Source of the DNA: Trichoplusia ni
Lineage: Eukaryota > Arthropoda > Insecta > Lepidoptera > Noctuidae
NCBI RefSeq assembly: GCF_003590095.1
Contig: NC_039478.1
Span: 8,680,001-8,744,000 of the forward strand
Length of the DNA stretch: 64,000 nucleotides
Direction: 5' to 3'
Shown: piece by piece, positions 49,501-60,065 of the stretch
Numbering within the stretch: position 1 is the first letter of the stretch
Layout: every line of letters starts with the position of its first letter
Made by a program: the position numbers and the translations under genes
Notes under the pieces: generated by a model
Databases searched by the model: none
What the model was told of the DNA's origin: nothing
The model's input: the letters and a program-made list of their open reading frames with translations, nothing else

Positions 49501-50276
49501 TGTGATAACAGTCGATTAACCAAACTATTGCCAAAAGATTATTAATCCAAATGTTCTCTTAAGATCTTAGAAGCCGTATAATTTATAATATTATCATATT
49601 TTTTTCAGATCTTCCTCCACACTGACACAAATGATCTCTACAAATACGTTCCTAAGGACATGCTGCCGGCTGAGTATGGCGGCAACGCTGGTCCCATGAA
49701 CGACCTTCACAGTGAGTCTCATAATAATATTAATTCAGAATATACCTACTCACGATTACTTTAAACAGACTACTTGATAAACGATCAACATTTTCAATAA
49801 GTATCGGAATTCTCTGAAAAAAACTTGGAGCAAAGTGGTATAAGTCACCACGCGAAACCCATTGTGTGCGAGGTGTTGGGTTCGATCCCTGTGGATCACA
49901 CAAATGCTTGTCCTAGACAATACGAATACTTGTCCAGGGTCTTATGGCATGAACATTTGTATGGTGAAACTAAGTTTCATTATTGAGGTTTGACCGTTTC
50001 ACTTAAAGATTTTTTTTCATTTTATTATACGGAAGTAAGTAAGTGTAAGTCGACCATAAGTCTGGTTTCATCTATTACCAAGAATGTTTGACAGAGAATT
50101 CAGCTTCATCATTTTCTTCCACAGATTCATGGGTCAAGAAGTTAGAAGAATACAAAGACTGGTTTGCGGAACAGGAGAGCCTGAAAGCCAACGAGGCCCT
50201 CAGACCTGGGAAACCAACCAACTATGACGAGCTCTTCGGAATCGACGGCTCCTTCCGACAGCTCGTGATTGACTAA
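43502..50276 (+). CDS. CRAL-TRIO domain lipid carrier, gene 2 (alpha-tocopherol transfer protein-like)
   Basis: Coding exons 43502-43640, 44120-44279, 47302-47360, 47676-47872, 49174-49284, 49609-49711, 50125-50276; intron phases 1, 2, 1, 0, 0, 1; 306 aa, the usual length for the family. It has all the parts of a CRAL-TRIO protein. The N-terminal helices include RIMTFLRGCKFSLEKTKRKL (about 50-69). The core runs from GRRVIVMRG through GDVYVLDAS, KKFLVCVQEAYPVKLKEVHV and INVSPLVDKIVNFVKPFI to MLPAEYGGNAG (about 240-250). The C-terminal helix is WVKKLEEYKDWFAEQE. There is no signal peptide or membrane segment, so it is a soluble cytosolic carrier of a hydrophobic ligand; the ligand is unknown. 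The ATG has a good context (ccaagATGa) and lies 21 bp after an acceptor, so a leader exon is expected. Introns hold a Helitron, two LINE ends and SINEs. Confidence 0.93.
44525..44580 (+). repeat. Dispersed repeat fragment in gene 2 intron 2
   Basis: 'catggtttatgagatacagt' + 'ctgatgacaggcggatggac' is a diverged copy of the 14320-14405 repeat. Confidence 0.5.
44933..45195 (+). mobile_element. Non-autonomous Helitron, intact ends, in gene 2 intron 2
   Basis: 263 bp, 5' TCTATACTAATG, 3' GGGCAACAGCTAG, flanked by A and T. A short stem (CGC-GAC / GTC-GCG) lies 10 nt before the CTAG, the standard Helitron 3' signal. The body matches 18183-18456 in opposite orientation, including (GTTT)n near its 5' part. 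No coding capacity. Confidence 0.82.
46140..46325 (+). repeat. Dispersed repeat ('cccgacgtttcgacacctttgc' type) in gene 2 intron 2
   Basis: 'ttcccgacgtttcgacacct' + 'ttgcaggtatcatggtcacg' is a block I recognise as common in lepidopteran DNA. An inner palindrome-like pair (gactgagatgg near 46220; ccatctcagtc near 46280) may form a hairpin. The class is unknown. Confidence 0.5.
46621..46894 (+). mobile_element. 5'-truncated LINE 3' end with target-site duplication, in gene 2 intron 2
   Basis: This fragment encodes a C-terminal tail (LAKRLVDTSRDPKAGFYLAQ, then RISIAIQRGNAASLLGTLP) ending in a stop, a short 3' UTR and a poly(A) run. A frameshift or stop separates it from the earlier GRGGRVPKRF piece. 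The 13-bp sequence AATATGAAGCAAA is found just before (46608-46620) and just after (46895-46907) the element, which proves a retrotransposition event. The LINE clade is not determined. Confidence 0.85.
47430..47455. repeat. 9-bp perfect hairpin in gene 2 intron 3
   Basis: ACACCGGTT (47430-47438) pairs with AACCGGTGT (47447-47455). The neighbouring 'gagtaaaccgttata' links it to the repeat at 57190-57320. Confidence 0.45.
47904..47969. repeat. (TGAAA)n microsatellite, about 12 units
   Basis: A run of TGAAA units directly adjoins the LINE 3' end that follows. On the minus strand it is the (TTTCA)n tail of that element, expanded compared with the short tail at 32256. Confidence 0.9.
47970..48320 (-). 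mobile_element. LINE 3'-end fragment, copy 2, in gene 2 intron 4
   Basis: The minus strand has a 69-codon open frame (48315-48106, ...CDRDTTTRNVKRCPAST...) followed by a 3' UTR and the (TTTCA)n tail. It is nearly identical to 32256-32522 over their shared part but reaches about 100 bp further 5'. The open frame is probably the C-terminal end of the LINE protein; the clade is not determined. Confidence 0.7.
48860..49100 (+). repeat. SINE-like repeat in gene 2 intron 4
   Basis: A GC-rich island in AT-rich intron: 'gtggtgtaggtgtagtggta' (A-box-like), 'gcgcaagcgatcccgtaact', 'gcgcgagccctcgacgtggc', 'taagcatttcacccccaaaa'. The structure fits a tRNA-headed SINE of another family, but only one copy is in the window. 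Confidence 0.45.
49840..49985 (+). mobile_element. tRNA-related SINE (family A), copy 7, in last intron of gene 2
   Basis: 'ataagtcaccacgcgaaacc', 'gttgggttcgatccctgtgg', 'atcacacaaatgcttgtcct'; rearranged in the middle, with a shortened tail. Confidence 0.7.
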
Positions 50277-50690
50277 GGTTTCTACATAACACCGTCAAGT
50301 TAAAAAGTCGTGGTGAATAGATAATTCGTACTTTAGAAATATTCTTTTCAACTTGATCGGGTAGCGCCTCTCATCTATCGCTTATTTCAGTTACCATTTG
50401 AATTTTTAGTATTATTTTTGACGATGTAATTGCTTTTTGGGGATGCCTGTTGGATACTGCGATTTTAGTACCTATTTCTATAACAATAAGGTTTAATATT
50501 GTTAGACTAAATTTCAATGACTGAAACATTAGTAAAATTTTTGGACTTATTGCGTTAGGAATAAGGTTTAAAATTGTTTAAATTTAGCAGGTTTTCTTGA
50601 AAGGCATTTGCTTGTTTGTCAACCAAAGTATTGCTCAATTTGTGTATTTTTGTTATTATGTGTGTGTAACGTGTTATTGTTAGGCATTTG

Positions 50691-50696
50691 ATTAAA
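50691..50696 (+). terminator. Candidate poly(A) signal for gene 2
   Basis: ATTAAA 415 bp after the stop, followed by a T-rich stretch. The next canonical AATAAA I see is at 51586, 1.3 kb after the stop. Confidence 0.3.
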
Positions 50697-52784
50697 TGAA
50701 TATTTTTCTTTTTTAAACTCTGTTTGACTATCCTTTCCCATTCCTTGCAGAAATATACTTTAGGTAGCCAAAATAGAGTACATTTTGCCGTGAAAAATCG
50801 TTTTAAACACAAAGCTATTTAACTCGTTCTATAGTAGAGGAAAACCCGTCAAAATATTAACCAAAACTGTTATCAGTTGAACGGCGTAGTACTAGATAAT
50901 ATTGCGATCGATGACTCAATATCAGCCAAACAACATTTTTTTTAATATTAAAAACAACTGATGAACAAATGATGACAAAAGTAACTGATAAGTCGCTTCC
51001 CGACTCTCGGGAAAATTTAAAACGGCTACTGTACTTGAATATATTATGACATTTTTCCTTAAAAAAGACTATTGAAAGTTACTTACCAATCAAAATGAAT
51101 ATTATCTGCCCTAAGTACAGGAGAAGAGCAAATTCATTTCATTAAGAAAATTCTTCAATTTTTTTTTTTTTTTTAGTAAAACGTTATTCAGAATCATTTC
51201 TTAACTCAAATACCATTCAGTCACGTATTGGACCTACCATCGCCCCTTGAAGAAATCTGCACTAGTTGTGAAGGCGAGACAGCACTCTACGCCATAAATA
51301 GCGCCATCTCGCTCCCACAGCTGAAACAATTTTACTTCAAGAAGTTGTGGTAGGCCTTTGCGTTCCGGTCTATTTGCATGATAGACGGATTGTAGGCTAC
51401 TTACTGTAAGTAGACCAGTTGCAATGGTCTACTCAAGCGAAACTAGTGACGTTGAATTATAGGTAGGACTTTCACACACGGTTAGTAGTAGCTAATCGAG
51501 TGAGAATAATTTGAAATCGATAATAGAATAGTAGTCCTCGAGCAGAGACTATGAATAAGCTGAAGCAGTGTCGGACCGATGACGTAATAAAGGTCGCTGG
51601 CACGGCCTGAATGTGGAAGGTGGAGGACCGAGTGTTGTGGTGCAATTAGGAGGTTTTATTCATTGAGTTAAATAATGGGAGAAATTGGCACATAACGCCC
51701 TCTAATCTTAAACTAAGCAAAGCTTGTATTGTGAGTACGAGAGAACTTAAAACATTTATATTTCAAAATCTTCAACAGACAGAACGCAAATTATAGTGTT
51801 CTTCACACATGCATTTGTCCGGGGTCAGAAAAGAACCGACAACTCCTATATATGACAGTTAGAGTCAGTAACCACTAGACTTCATTTTATTAAAATCTTT
51901 AAAGCTTTAAAGTTCTTAGTGATATAATCTCAGAGTTCAAGAAATGTTGTTAAAGAGTTTCTCGAAATAATAACGTGAATAATTAATTCCTCTTTTTGTC
52001 AGTCATTTAAAATTCACATGCTTATTTCCTTAAAATTATTGACACGGTTGGTTAATCCGTGTACATTTTCCAAATATTATATTTTGTGCATTGCCGGTTA
52101 TTTTGCATATTATTTAATTTGCATATTATTATTTAACTAACATTAATTTTATTTGTAGGTATGGCTTTATCTGTTATCAAATCTTGCAGATTTAATTTGT
52201 TCCACTTCCCAATTTACGATTTAGCGAAAAATTTTCATGTGTACCTATATGTGCCGTGATAATGCAATATTTTCAGGACTTGGAGCTGATTTAGGGCAGA
52301 AGCTGGAACGTCTAAATCCGGAATGATATCTGCGATAGACCATAGATGTTCCGCAATAAAGTGGCACAAAGTTAGAGTAAAAAGTTTGTCTGATTCGTCT
52401 TTACTAGAACTTTGATTTCAGAGAAAGAAAAGAAACCGAAATAAAGAATATTACATACATACAAGATACGCGCTAAACACATAACCCTCCTGGCAGTCGG
52501 GTAAAAATAAGACCGTTTTTGTTGTTGGTTATAAATTTAATGTTGTTAAATTATTGTGCTGTTGCTACTCATGATGTGTTTAGAAGGACCATGAAAGTTC
52601 AAGATCAGTTTTGTACCAACGGCACTCACTTCATGGCATCTGTATCTCTGGAAAATAAATATTATTGCCGCTTAATAGTTTATCGGACTTTACAGGACAA
52701 TCTCTACTACGAGCCAACTAGCGAGACAGAGTACTACAAAATGTAGAGTGGCATCTCTTTCTGCGTCTACGACAATCTTACTTT
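50697..52784. other. Intergenic DNA between genes 2 and 3
   Basis: No gene recognised. Near 51265-51360 a GC-richer stretch ('gaaggcgagacagcactcta', 'aatagcgccatctcgctccc') resembles a small repeat that also echoes at 48235-48260 and 5650-5690. The 75-codon frame 52519-52746 is unsupported. Confidence 0.4.
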
Positions 52785-53015
52785 GAAAGACCTCCGTGGT
52801 CGAGTGGCGTACGCACCGGTTTCAAGGTGTCGCCAGCTCTGAGGTCCCGGGTTCGATCCCCGGTCGGGTCATTGTAAAAATTCATATTTCTACATTGTCT
52901 CGGGTCTGGGTGTTTGTGGTACCCTCGTTGTATCTGAATTCCATAACACCAGTGCTTTAGCAACTCACTTTGGGTTCAGAACAATTTATGTGATGTTGTA
53001 CGCATTTATTTATTA
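52785..53015 (+). mobile_element. tRNA-derived SINE (family B), plus-strand copy
   Basis: Head 'cctccgtggtcgagtggcgt', perfect B box 'gggttcgatcccc', then 'attgtctcgggtctgggtgt', 'gaattccataacaccagtgc' and an A-rich end near 53005-53015. Full match in layout to the copy at 11597-11810. Confidence 0.85.
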
Positions 53016-53431
53016 AAAAAAAAGATAGAAGGCCTCTGCACCTTTCTTTATTATGGTTGACAACAACCTAAATCCAACTAACCTACATAAGTATCAAATA
53101 CGTTTTTACAAAAGGCATAACTGTTGCGATAATTATAACAGTTACATCACTATCGATTACAACAGTGTTGTAATGCCTTCACGGTTATTTTAAATATTGA
53201 AAGGTGAGTTGGTAAATTTAGTTCTTTTTTTTCTTTTTGTTATTTTACTGAGTCTTTATTTCGTTGCGTTAATTAAACTTTATTGTATCTCTAAGGCGAA
53301 TTTTATATCGTCAATTAATTTGACTCTGTTACATATCATGGTTTGCCTGTCCGAATGTACATTCGTCTGTCATCAGGCTATATCTGATAAATCGTGATAG
53401 CTAGGCAGTTAAATATAACAATTATATTATG

Positions 53432-53490
53432 CCAGCTGTTGCCCGCGATTTCATCCGCGTGGTTGAAAGATATAATATGTTAAAACCTTT
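53432..53490 (-). mobile_element. Helitron 3' fragment
   Basis: 'gccagctgttgcccgcgatt' + 'tcatccgcgtggttgaaaga' is the 3' end of the 18183-type Helitron, truncated, with a mutated CTAG (CCAG). Confidence 0.6.
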
Positions 53491-53839
53491 TGATGTTTTA
53501 CATATATTTAAAATTTTCGCATATTCTGCAATAGCAGAAAATAAGTGGTATATTATTTTTAGTCCACAGTTATTTCAGTATTATTATTTACTATTTTATG
53601 TAGCTTACTTTTCACTCACAGTTGAGTTATGGCCTGCAACCATTCCTTATAGCAATCCCAAATATCGTATTTCCTACAGACATTTTCCATAGAAATGCGA
53701 TGCGATGTAAGTCGTTCAGGCATTCAGTTGATATTGCTATCCCTCTTACACCACCTACTTTTAAATTTCCTTTCCTTATTACATTAAAAAATTCTTATTT
53801 TCCTCATTAAACTAGCCTAGGTAAGTTAGCCTCCCTGCT

Positions 53840-53959
53840 CAAGAGCGCGCACGAGTCACTCAGTGTCTAAATAAACAAAATCGGAATCATTGTGAGTTTG
53901 GACTTCAGAGCGAGCGCGCGCCGTCGCTTTAAAAGTGATTTTATTTTATTCGGAATTAT
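53840..53959 (+). promoter_or_regulatory. Candidate promoter / non-coding leader exon for gene 3
   Basis: It contains an arthropod-like initiator (cactCAGTgt near 53855), a GC-rich patch (gagcgagcgcgcgccgtcgc) and a good donor (tat|GTGAGT at 53960). The distance to gene 3's first coding exon is 7.9 kb. It mirrors the 37561-37771 patch in front of gene 2. The function is inference. Confidence 0.35.
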
Positions 53960-54807
53960 GTGAGTGTTTCTTTGCATTACTTGTTTAAAATTAAAATTAA
54001 ATTTTACTGTAAATTAACTTTTAAATTGTTTAGCTCTGTGATTTTTCGTCGATGTTTCTGTTTTTGTGAGCAATTTCTAGATATCTGAAATGAAAATAAG
54101 TTTTCTCGTGTTTTTCCTCTGGTGTTTTAATTTTCAGGATTTTGATTTAAGTTAAGCATTTAGCGAATTGAAAATTAAAAATCTTAAATCAGGTCACCTG
54201 CATAATTTAAAATATGTTCCAAACCCAATTCAGTTTTTTGAAATATAAATATTGCTATTATTTCTCGCATCTACACTTAATATTGTGATGTGTAATATTT
54301 CAAGTATTGCATCCTCTTTTTCATTTTTTGGTACACAATTACTTAGGTTGCATTATTTTATAAAATATTTTAAAATAATATTTTAATAATATTTTATTTT
54401 ATAATATTTTAATATTTTTTTTAAATATTATTTTTGCTTTAAGAGTAAGTATGAAAAGTTCCGGTTTATAAATACGAAGTTGGGACCACGAGCATTGAAA
54501 AATCGTTAGTACCATTGTTTTAGTGTTCAACATAAGGATCATTTACTCAAGAATTTATTGACTCCATTTAAACAAGTTATGTACAAAAAGTACGAAAAAC
54601 ATATCAGTCGGGTAAAAACAGAGTATTTAACGTTTAAAACTCGGCATTGATTGTCAACAATGTCAAGTTTAAGTGACAAGTAGTTAAGTATTGTTAAGTT
54701 TAACTGCGCTTTGTTATTTAAATGAAGTTCGTAAGCAATTAGTGCATAGTGTTTTATTTATATACTGGTATAAAATACATCGGTTATTTTTAAAAGCGCT
54801 TTTTAGT

Positions 54808-54872
54808 AGTTCAGTTGCTAAGCGACTGCGTTTAGCCCGGAATCGTAGGTTCGAGTCCTGTCAGAGTTTTGA
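54808..54872 (+). pseudogene. tRNA-like pseudo-element
   Basis: It has an A-box match (TAGTTCAGTTG), a perfect B box (GGTTCGAGTCC) in a 5-bp T-stem with two wobble pairs, and TTTT right after. The acceptor stem and anticodon arm do not pair, so it is not a working tRNA. It is either a decayed tRNA copy or a SINE head. Confidence 0.5.
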
Positions 54873-55509
54873 TTCTTGTCTGAACCTTTTTTTCCATTTT
54901 ATTTCATTGTAAATATTATCCGCTTCGCAGCACTTTCTGCATGTTGGATTATAATTAAAGAACTTCGTAAACACACGTGCATAATATGAAGGTAGGTATT
55001 TTACAACCACGTTTTCCCCATACTATCTGTCTGGTCAGGCTTATCTCTGAAACAGCTGGGCTGATATTGCTAAAAGGTGACAAACAAATAGAGGATAATG
55101 ACGTGTAAGGTTCACGCTAATAGTTGATTTAGTGGTGAGATAATAATGTTAGTCATTGATTTAATCTAAAGCTGTTTTTAATAATGTGAATAAGTCAGTG
55201 ATAAAACTATAAAAATAGTTTATTGCAGTAAAAGAAGAGAATCATGGATCTATTAGTACTAAGAAAAATATATTTAATAAAAAAAATACCTTAATTATAT
55301 CAGTGCGTTTCAAAGCAAACTTAAACTTAAATACTTAATGACAGAATTCCAGTCAAGTAGGTACCTACCTATAATCTAATTTTAGCCAGACAACTTTTAC
55401 TTATTTCAATTTATTAGTATTTGTAACTGCTTCTGCTATCAATTTACGTATTTAAAAGCGTTTAAATTCAAATGTCTACCATTCCATGTTCTCAGTAGAT
55501 ACAAAATTA

Positions 55510-55562
55510 AATGATGACCGGAAGCCGACCCGAACATAGTTGGGTAAAGGCTAGGCTGTTAA
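55510..55562 (+). mobile_element. SINE 3' fragment (family C)
   Basis: 'gaccggaagccgacccgaac' + 'atagttgggtaaaggctagg' matches the end of 12030-12395. Confidence 0.7.
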
Positions 55563-56057
55563 TAGTAATTACACAAATACACAATAGATGGTTTCATTTT
55601 ATTTATTTAAGACAAACTTATAAGAAACTATAAATAAAATATTTAAAAACTACGATTCCGTTAGAAATGTGCGGATGATTTTTCTTTTTCTTTTTCGCCA
55701 CAATCACCCAATCTTTCCTTTTCCATGTTCATTCTATTTTCCACGTATTTCTATATTAATACAGAGTTTATTTTGTGATTATTAATGTTGTAACGAAAAC
55801 AAACCTTGAGAATATGAGAAGTAGAGATGAATGGAACTACACTAGTACCATAAATGCTTGACAGGGAAATGTTTGTCCTAACGAAATTAGGGTCACGGTC
55901 ATGGATAAATACGTACGTACGTACATAGTAAACCGTTGCATCACTTAATAATCACGTATATTTTAATATCATCTGTTGTTATAGATAGAACCGAAATATC
56001 TACGTCACTTGACAACAAATCATTAGTAAGAGACTTTCATTCTTATCCTTGCGTACG

Positions 56058-56185
56058 GAATCATCATCATCATCATCCACATCGTTTATCCTCCCACTGC
56101 TGGGCATAGGCCTCCCCTTACTCGTGCCAATATCTACGGTCCTGTGCTAGCCTCATCCAGACTCGACCCGACAAACCATTTGTTT
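56058..56185 (-). mobile_element. RTE-type LINE 3' tail
   Basis: On the minus strand it ends 'ggggaggcctatgcccagca' + 'gtgggagg', then a (GAT)n run. This is the common RTE C-terminus/3' tail, 5' truncated. Confidence 0.7.
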
Positions 56186-56340
56186 AGGCTTTCATTTTTA
56201 TTCTTTGCGTAAACACCAATTGCATCCATTTTGTAATTGTCTAATTAACACTCACTGCTGACCCTGTCAGTGTCATTCTGTGGACATTCTATGTTCATTT
56301 GTATAACTATCATGTGTTGTGACGTCATTGAAGTTAACTA

Positions 56341-56558
56341 TCCTACTAATATTATAAACGTGAAAGTTTGTATGTATTGATGTATGGATGTTTGTTTGTA
56401 ACTCTTTCATGCAATCATCAAGGATTTAGACGAAACTTGGTACACAGATAATTATAAGGTGTAGGTAAGTAATATTCAATGTTAGGAAATATTTTTTTTC
56501 CCGATTTAAATTCTTATACCGATCATTTGTAGCGGGCGGGCAAGCGTGCATTAGCTAG
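56341..56558 (+). mobile_element. Non-autonomous Helitron, intact ends
   Basis: 218 bp, begins TCCTACTAATATTATAAACG and ends GTGCATTAGCTAG, between host A and T. The body 'gaaagtttgtatgtattgat' and 'acgaaacttggtacacagat' is shared with the fragments at 33595 and 39583. Confidence 0.78.
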
Positions 56559-56962
56559 TACTTACTATGTTAGCTATCTTGTCTTATCTGCAGTTTAAAA
56601 TCATGTTTTATTTGTATACAAACAGACGTATTTCCCAGAAAGCCTTTACGCAACGGTCCCATCCCATTACAGGTGTGTAGTGTGGACTTTATTTTAACAT
56701 AATACAACATTGTTTGCATCTCTAGAACGTCGCGTCATCGCGTCAGTTCGTACACTTTGTGCAATGATGACGCAAGAGTCGTTACCTTAAAATCTTGGCT
56801 TTGTCTTGGCTAACTGTCGCAGGAAAATATATCATACCTTGATGTAGAGATTGTTCAAAGATAGCAAGGTTATTTATTCTTGGTCCTTCAAAAAGGTTTA
56901 TTACTTACCTTAATATCTCGTCTGATATTTGTTTATTCTTTTGTTTTATTTTGCGCTGATTG

Positions 56963-57135
56963 CATGGATAGCCGAGTGGTGAAGGTTTCTACGCTAAATG
57001 TAGGTACTGTATGTGACGTGTTGCGGATTGGATCCCCGAGTTTGTGTGATCCACGAATGCTTGATATATATAAGTGTGGATGTCTTGGGCATGTAACTTG
57101 AATGTTTGTGAAAGTCTTGCGATATAAGGATCAAA
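56963..57135 (+). mobile_element. tRNA-related SINE (family A), copy 8
   Basis: 'catggatagccgagtggtga', 'gacgtgttgcggattggatc', 'tgtgatccacgaatgcttga', 'gtttgtgaaagtcttgcgat'. The B box is mutated. Confidence 0.75.
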
Positions 57136-57184
57136 ATTTCAAGACAGTTTATCACGAAATTGAAACGCATGGAAGTGGGGGTAA

Positions 57185-57320
57185 AACGTGTATTTATCGA
57201 GGCAGCCCGACTAGTTGCGCCTCGTCAGCTCATGATTAAGGACTCCGGTTGGGTCCGAAACTAGTCGGGGCTACCCCGAAGAATACGCGCGAGTAAACCG
57301 TTATATCATGTAAAAAGTGT
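57185..57320. repeat. Palindromic dispersed repeat
   Basis: CCCGACTAGTT (57206-57216) pairs exactly with AACTAGTCGGG (57259-57269). The unit continues to 'gcgcgagtaaaccgttatat'. Pieces recur at 10200-10290 (reverse) and 47430-47520, and near 59520-59570. Class unknown. Confidence 0.55.
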
Positions 57321-58033
57321 ATTAATAAGTATATATGTATAAGTATAGTGATGGTATGACCAAGTCAGTGGATGACGATATAACATGAAAACTCCATGGA
57401 AACGGTCACATAAAACACGTATTTTTTATTACCTATATCTTGATTTGGTTATAGCAAAAACTAATTACATGAAGCGGATGTAGTTAAAAAGTGGGAATTT
57501 ATGACGTCCTGACTTAGTATAAAAAGGTACATAATCGTGACGTTATTCGACCTTTATCGTCGTATTTTTTTAATTAAGAATATAAAAACTAAAAATTCAG
57601 TATACTAGTATCTAATCTTTTTATTCTTCTCTCTAAGATACAAAACAATTTTTTATACTGTCCGCCACAAAACGATTTTTTTGTATGTCTCCTAAGTTAC
57701 TTTACTGTCGTGTATGGTACACACAACTTCATCATCAAAATAATTATTATGATTTATACAAAGTCAATTTTTTTAAAACTTTCTAAAATTTTCACAATAA
57801 TATATTTACAATAATATATTAACAAAAGTGTACATAAACCATGACACTAATAACTCATTTTATTGGTGTTTATAAGCCGAGTAAGTTACCAAATCATGAC
57901 CAAAAAATTATAGAGACGACCGCTTTCGACACAAAAAAAAACATATATGCCCACAGTCTTCATTTAAACGTTGTGGGGGTGAAAAGTTTTTAATGTCGGG
58001 GTTTTTTTAACTTTTAATAATTAACATTTACAC
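57321..58033. other. AT-rich non-coding stretch
   Basis: No gene or recognised element. Confidence 0.4.
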
Positions 58034-58219
58034 TGCGAGAGGTTGAGATCATCAAACCCACAGTGCGCGACGTGTCGCGGGTTCGATCACTGCGTAGGAC
58101 AAGCGTTTATGTGATCCACGAATGCTTGTCCTGAGTCTGAGTGTCTTTGTGCATGGGAATTGTATGTTTGTGAAACCAACCGCAACACAAGGATTAAATG
58201 TATGAATGCGTGAGTCATT
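58034..58219 (+). mobile_element. tRNA-related SINE (family A), copy 9
   Basis: The best-preserved full-length copy with 18012: 'gcgcgacgtgtcgcgggttc', 'gcgtaggacaagcgtttatg', 'gatccacgaatgcttgtcct', 'gagtctgagtgtctttgtgc', ending 'aatgcgtgagtcatt'. Only the head is shortened. Confidence 0.8.
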
Positions 58220-58575
58220 GAAAAAAAACACGCGACAAATTAACAATATTGCAGCAATTAAAACATTTTTCTCAAGACATCTAATGGTTAATAACTTCTG
58301 TTTGATATTTAGCTTCTACCTACAACATTTGATACATTCGCCGGTTCTATATTTAACTTGCGTACCTTTACTAAGTTTTCGCAACCGAGCGAACGAACCA
58401 AGAACGCTTAGTTTCGACATCAAGCGATCGATTCGACACTCCTTAGTGGGAAGTTGGTTAGATTTTTTTTCATATTTCCGCAGACATTGTGCAATTTGTT
58501 GGCATCCGTATCAGGCTAGTGTTATTTCGTAAACTGTTTTAATGGTGGAAGTACTTTAAAATATATTTTAGATGA

Positions 58576-58774
58576 TCCGTACTAATATTGATATTATAAA
58601 TGTGAAAGTAACTCTGTCTGTCTGTCTGTTACGCTGTCACATTGAATTTAATGAAATTTGGTACAGAGATAAAGTTGACCTTGAAAAAGAACATAGGATA
58701 GTTTTTAACCCGGACTTTTGAAGAGTTCTCTTGGAAGCGCGATATAACCGACATCGGCGCGGGCGAAAAGCTAG
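58576..58774 (+). mobile_element. Non-autonomous Helitron (second subfamily), intact ends
   Basis: 199 bp, begins TCCGTACTAATATTG and ends GCGAAAAGCTAG, between host A (58575) and T (58775). The body has (CTGT)n and 'gaatttaatgaaatttggta'. It is in opposite orientation to the related copy at 60066-60571. Confidence 0.8.
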
Positions 58775-58916
58775 TAGCCTATAATAGTGTAATATCAGGT
58801 AATTATTCTTTCTAGGTTTCAGTGAACGAACGTTGATAATTAGATTGGTATTCGTATGTTTGATACAATATATCTTATTGAATTCAGGATATTGGAATAT
58901 TTATGTAAAACGCACG

Positions 58917-59060
58917 GTTAGCTGCCTGGTTGAGGTTACCACGCCAAACTCTGGCTTTGTATCGCAGGTTCAATCAACGCCAGGATAAGCCTTGTACGAT
59001 CTACGAATGGTTGTTTTGGGTCACATGCACAAAGACATATTCTTTGTCCATGTGACTTAA
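58917..59060 (+). mobile_element. tRNA-related SINE (family A), copy 10, diverged
   Basis: 'ggttgaggttaccacgccaa', 'cgcaggttcaatcaacgcca', 'acgatctacgaatggttgtt'. The 3' part is lost. Confidence 0.65.
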
Positions 59061-60065
59061 TTTTTTGTTGTACAAGATGATGCCGGTTTTCTTTAAAGTA
59101 AAACATTTTCCTCCGGAATATCCACAAATGTAATTTTATTTAATAAGTCTGAAGTTATTTACCTTTTTCTATATAGATTCGTCGGTTTCCTGAAAAACTA
59201 TACAAACTGAGATTACGGAAGTTTTTAATTACAAATCTCTTGCGTATATTGGCAAAAACCCATCAGTATTTTTCATGTTTTTGCTTATTTCACTTAAATT
59301 ACATTATCCAAGGTACTTAAACATTATATTTTTTACTTGGTAACGTACATTGAAGTTCGAAAAGATATTTTTTCTCGATTAACGTAATAATGGAACGATT
59401 TGCATAAGACAAACAAAAACTATATATAAGATTTTTTTTGTAATTTGTACCTTTAAGCTAATACGAGTAGATAAATAGTTTTTCTAATAATATTAATCAT
59501 TTGAAGCGTATTTACCATCATCGCCCGACTGGGTTGGTACCGAACCGGAGTCCCTTATAACAGCGGAATCAAATAATCCTCACAATGTTTATATGTAAAC
59601 ATTAGAATAAATAATTAAAAACCTCTGTTATCGTTGTAAGGGTAATAATACAACAATCATTGTTCACATTGACATTTTGTTTTATGTTTTAACCAAAATC
59701 ATGCTTTTTAAAATTAAATAATTTAAAACAAATTGACCAAAATCCGATCAAATAAATAACTTGTAAAGTTCCTTAAATTACAACATAACATATTTAGAAG
59801 GAGGCAGGAGATAGTTAAAAGCAAGTTTAGGCGTAAAACCAGACTAGACAAGCTAGACTCAAAACTAGTCACATTTGGCCCAGTGGTATTTGTAGCTATC
59901 CCTTCTAACTAGCTGTCGTTTTTAACCTGTTTCACTGTATAGAACTTTCTTGGTTTGAAGAAAAGGAATATAAAAGGAATTATAAAATACATTAGGAGAA
60001 AGATATTTGCTAGAAACCAACATAAAAGATAATAATATTATGTATCGTAGTAATATATAGATTGA
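59061..60065. other. AT-rich intergenic DNA
   Basis: No gene. A short piece of the palindromic repeat (cgactgggttggtaccgaac) lies near 59526. Confidence 0.4.

Larger units (their letters stand above)
53960..56057. other. AT-rich DNA between genes 2 and 3
   Basis: It contains long palindromic A/T runs (54355-54430), a tRNA-like pseudo-element (54808-54872) and one SINE 3' fragment (55510-55562). No gene seen. Confidence 0.4.

Noticed and set aside
54808..54872. Possible tRNA gene (A box, B box, TTTT terminator)
   Set aside because: The acceptor stem and anticodon arm do not pair; kept only as a pseudo-element.
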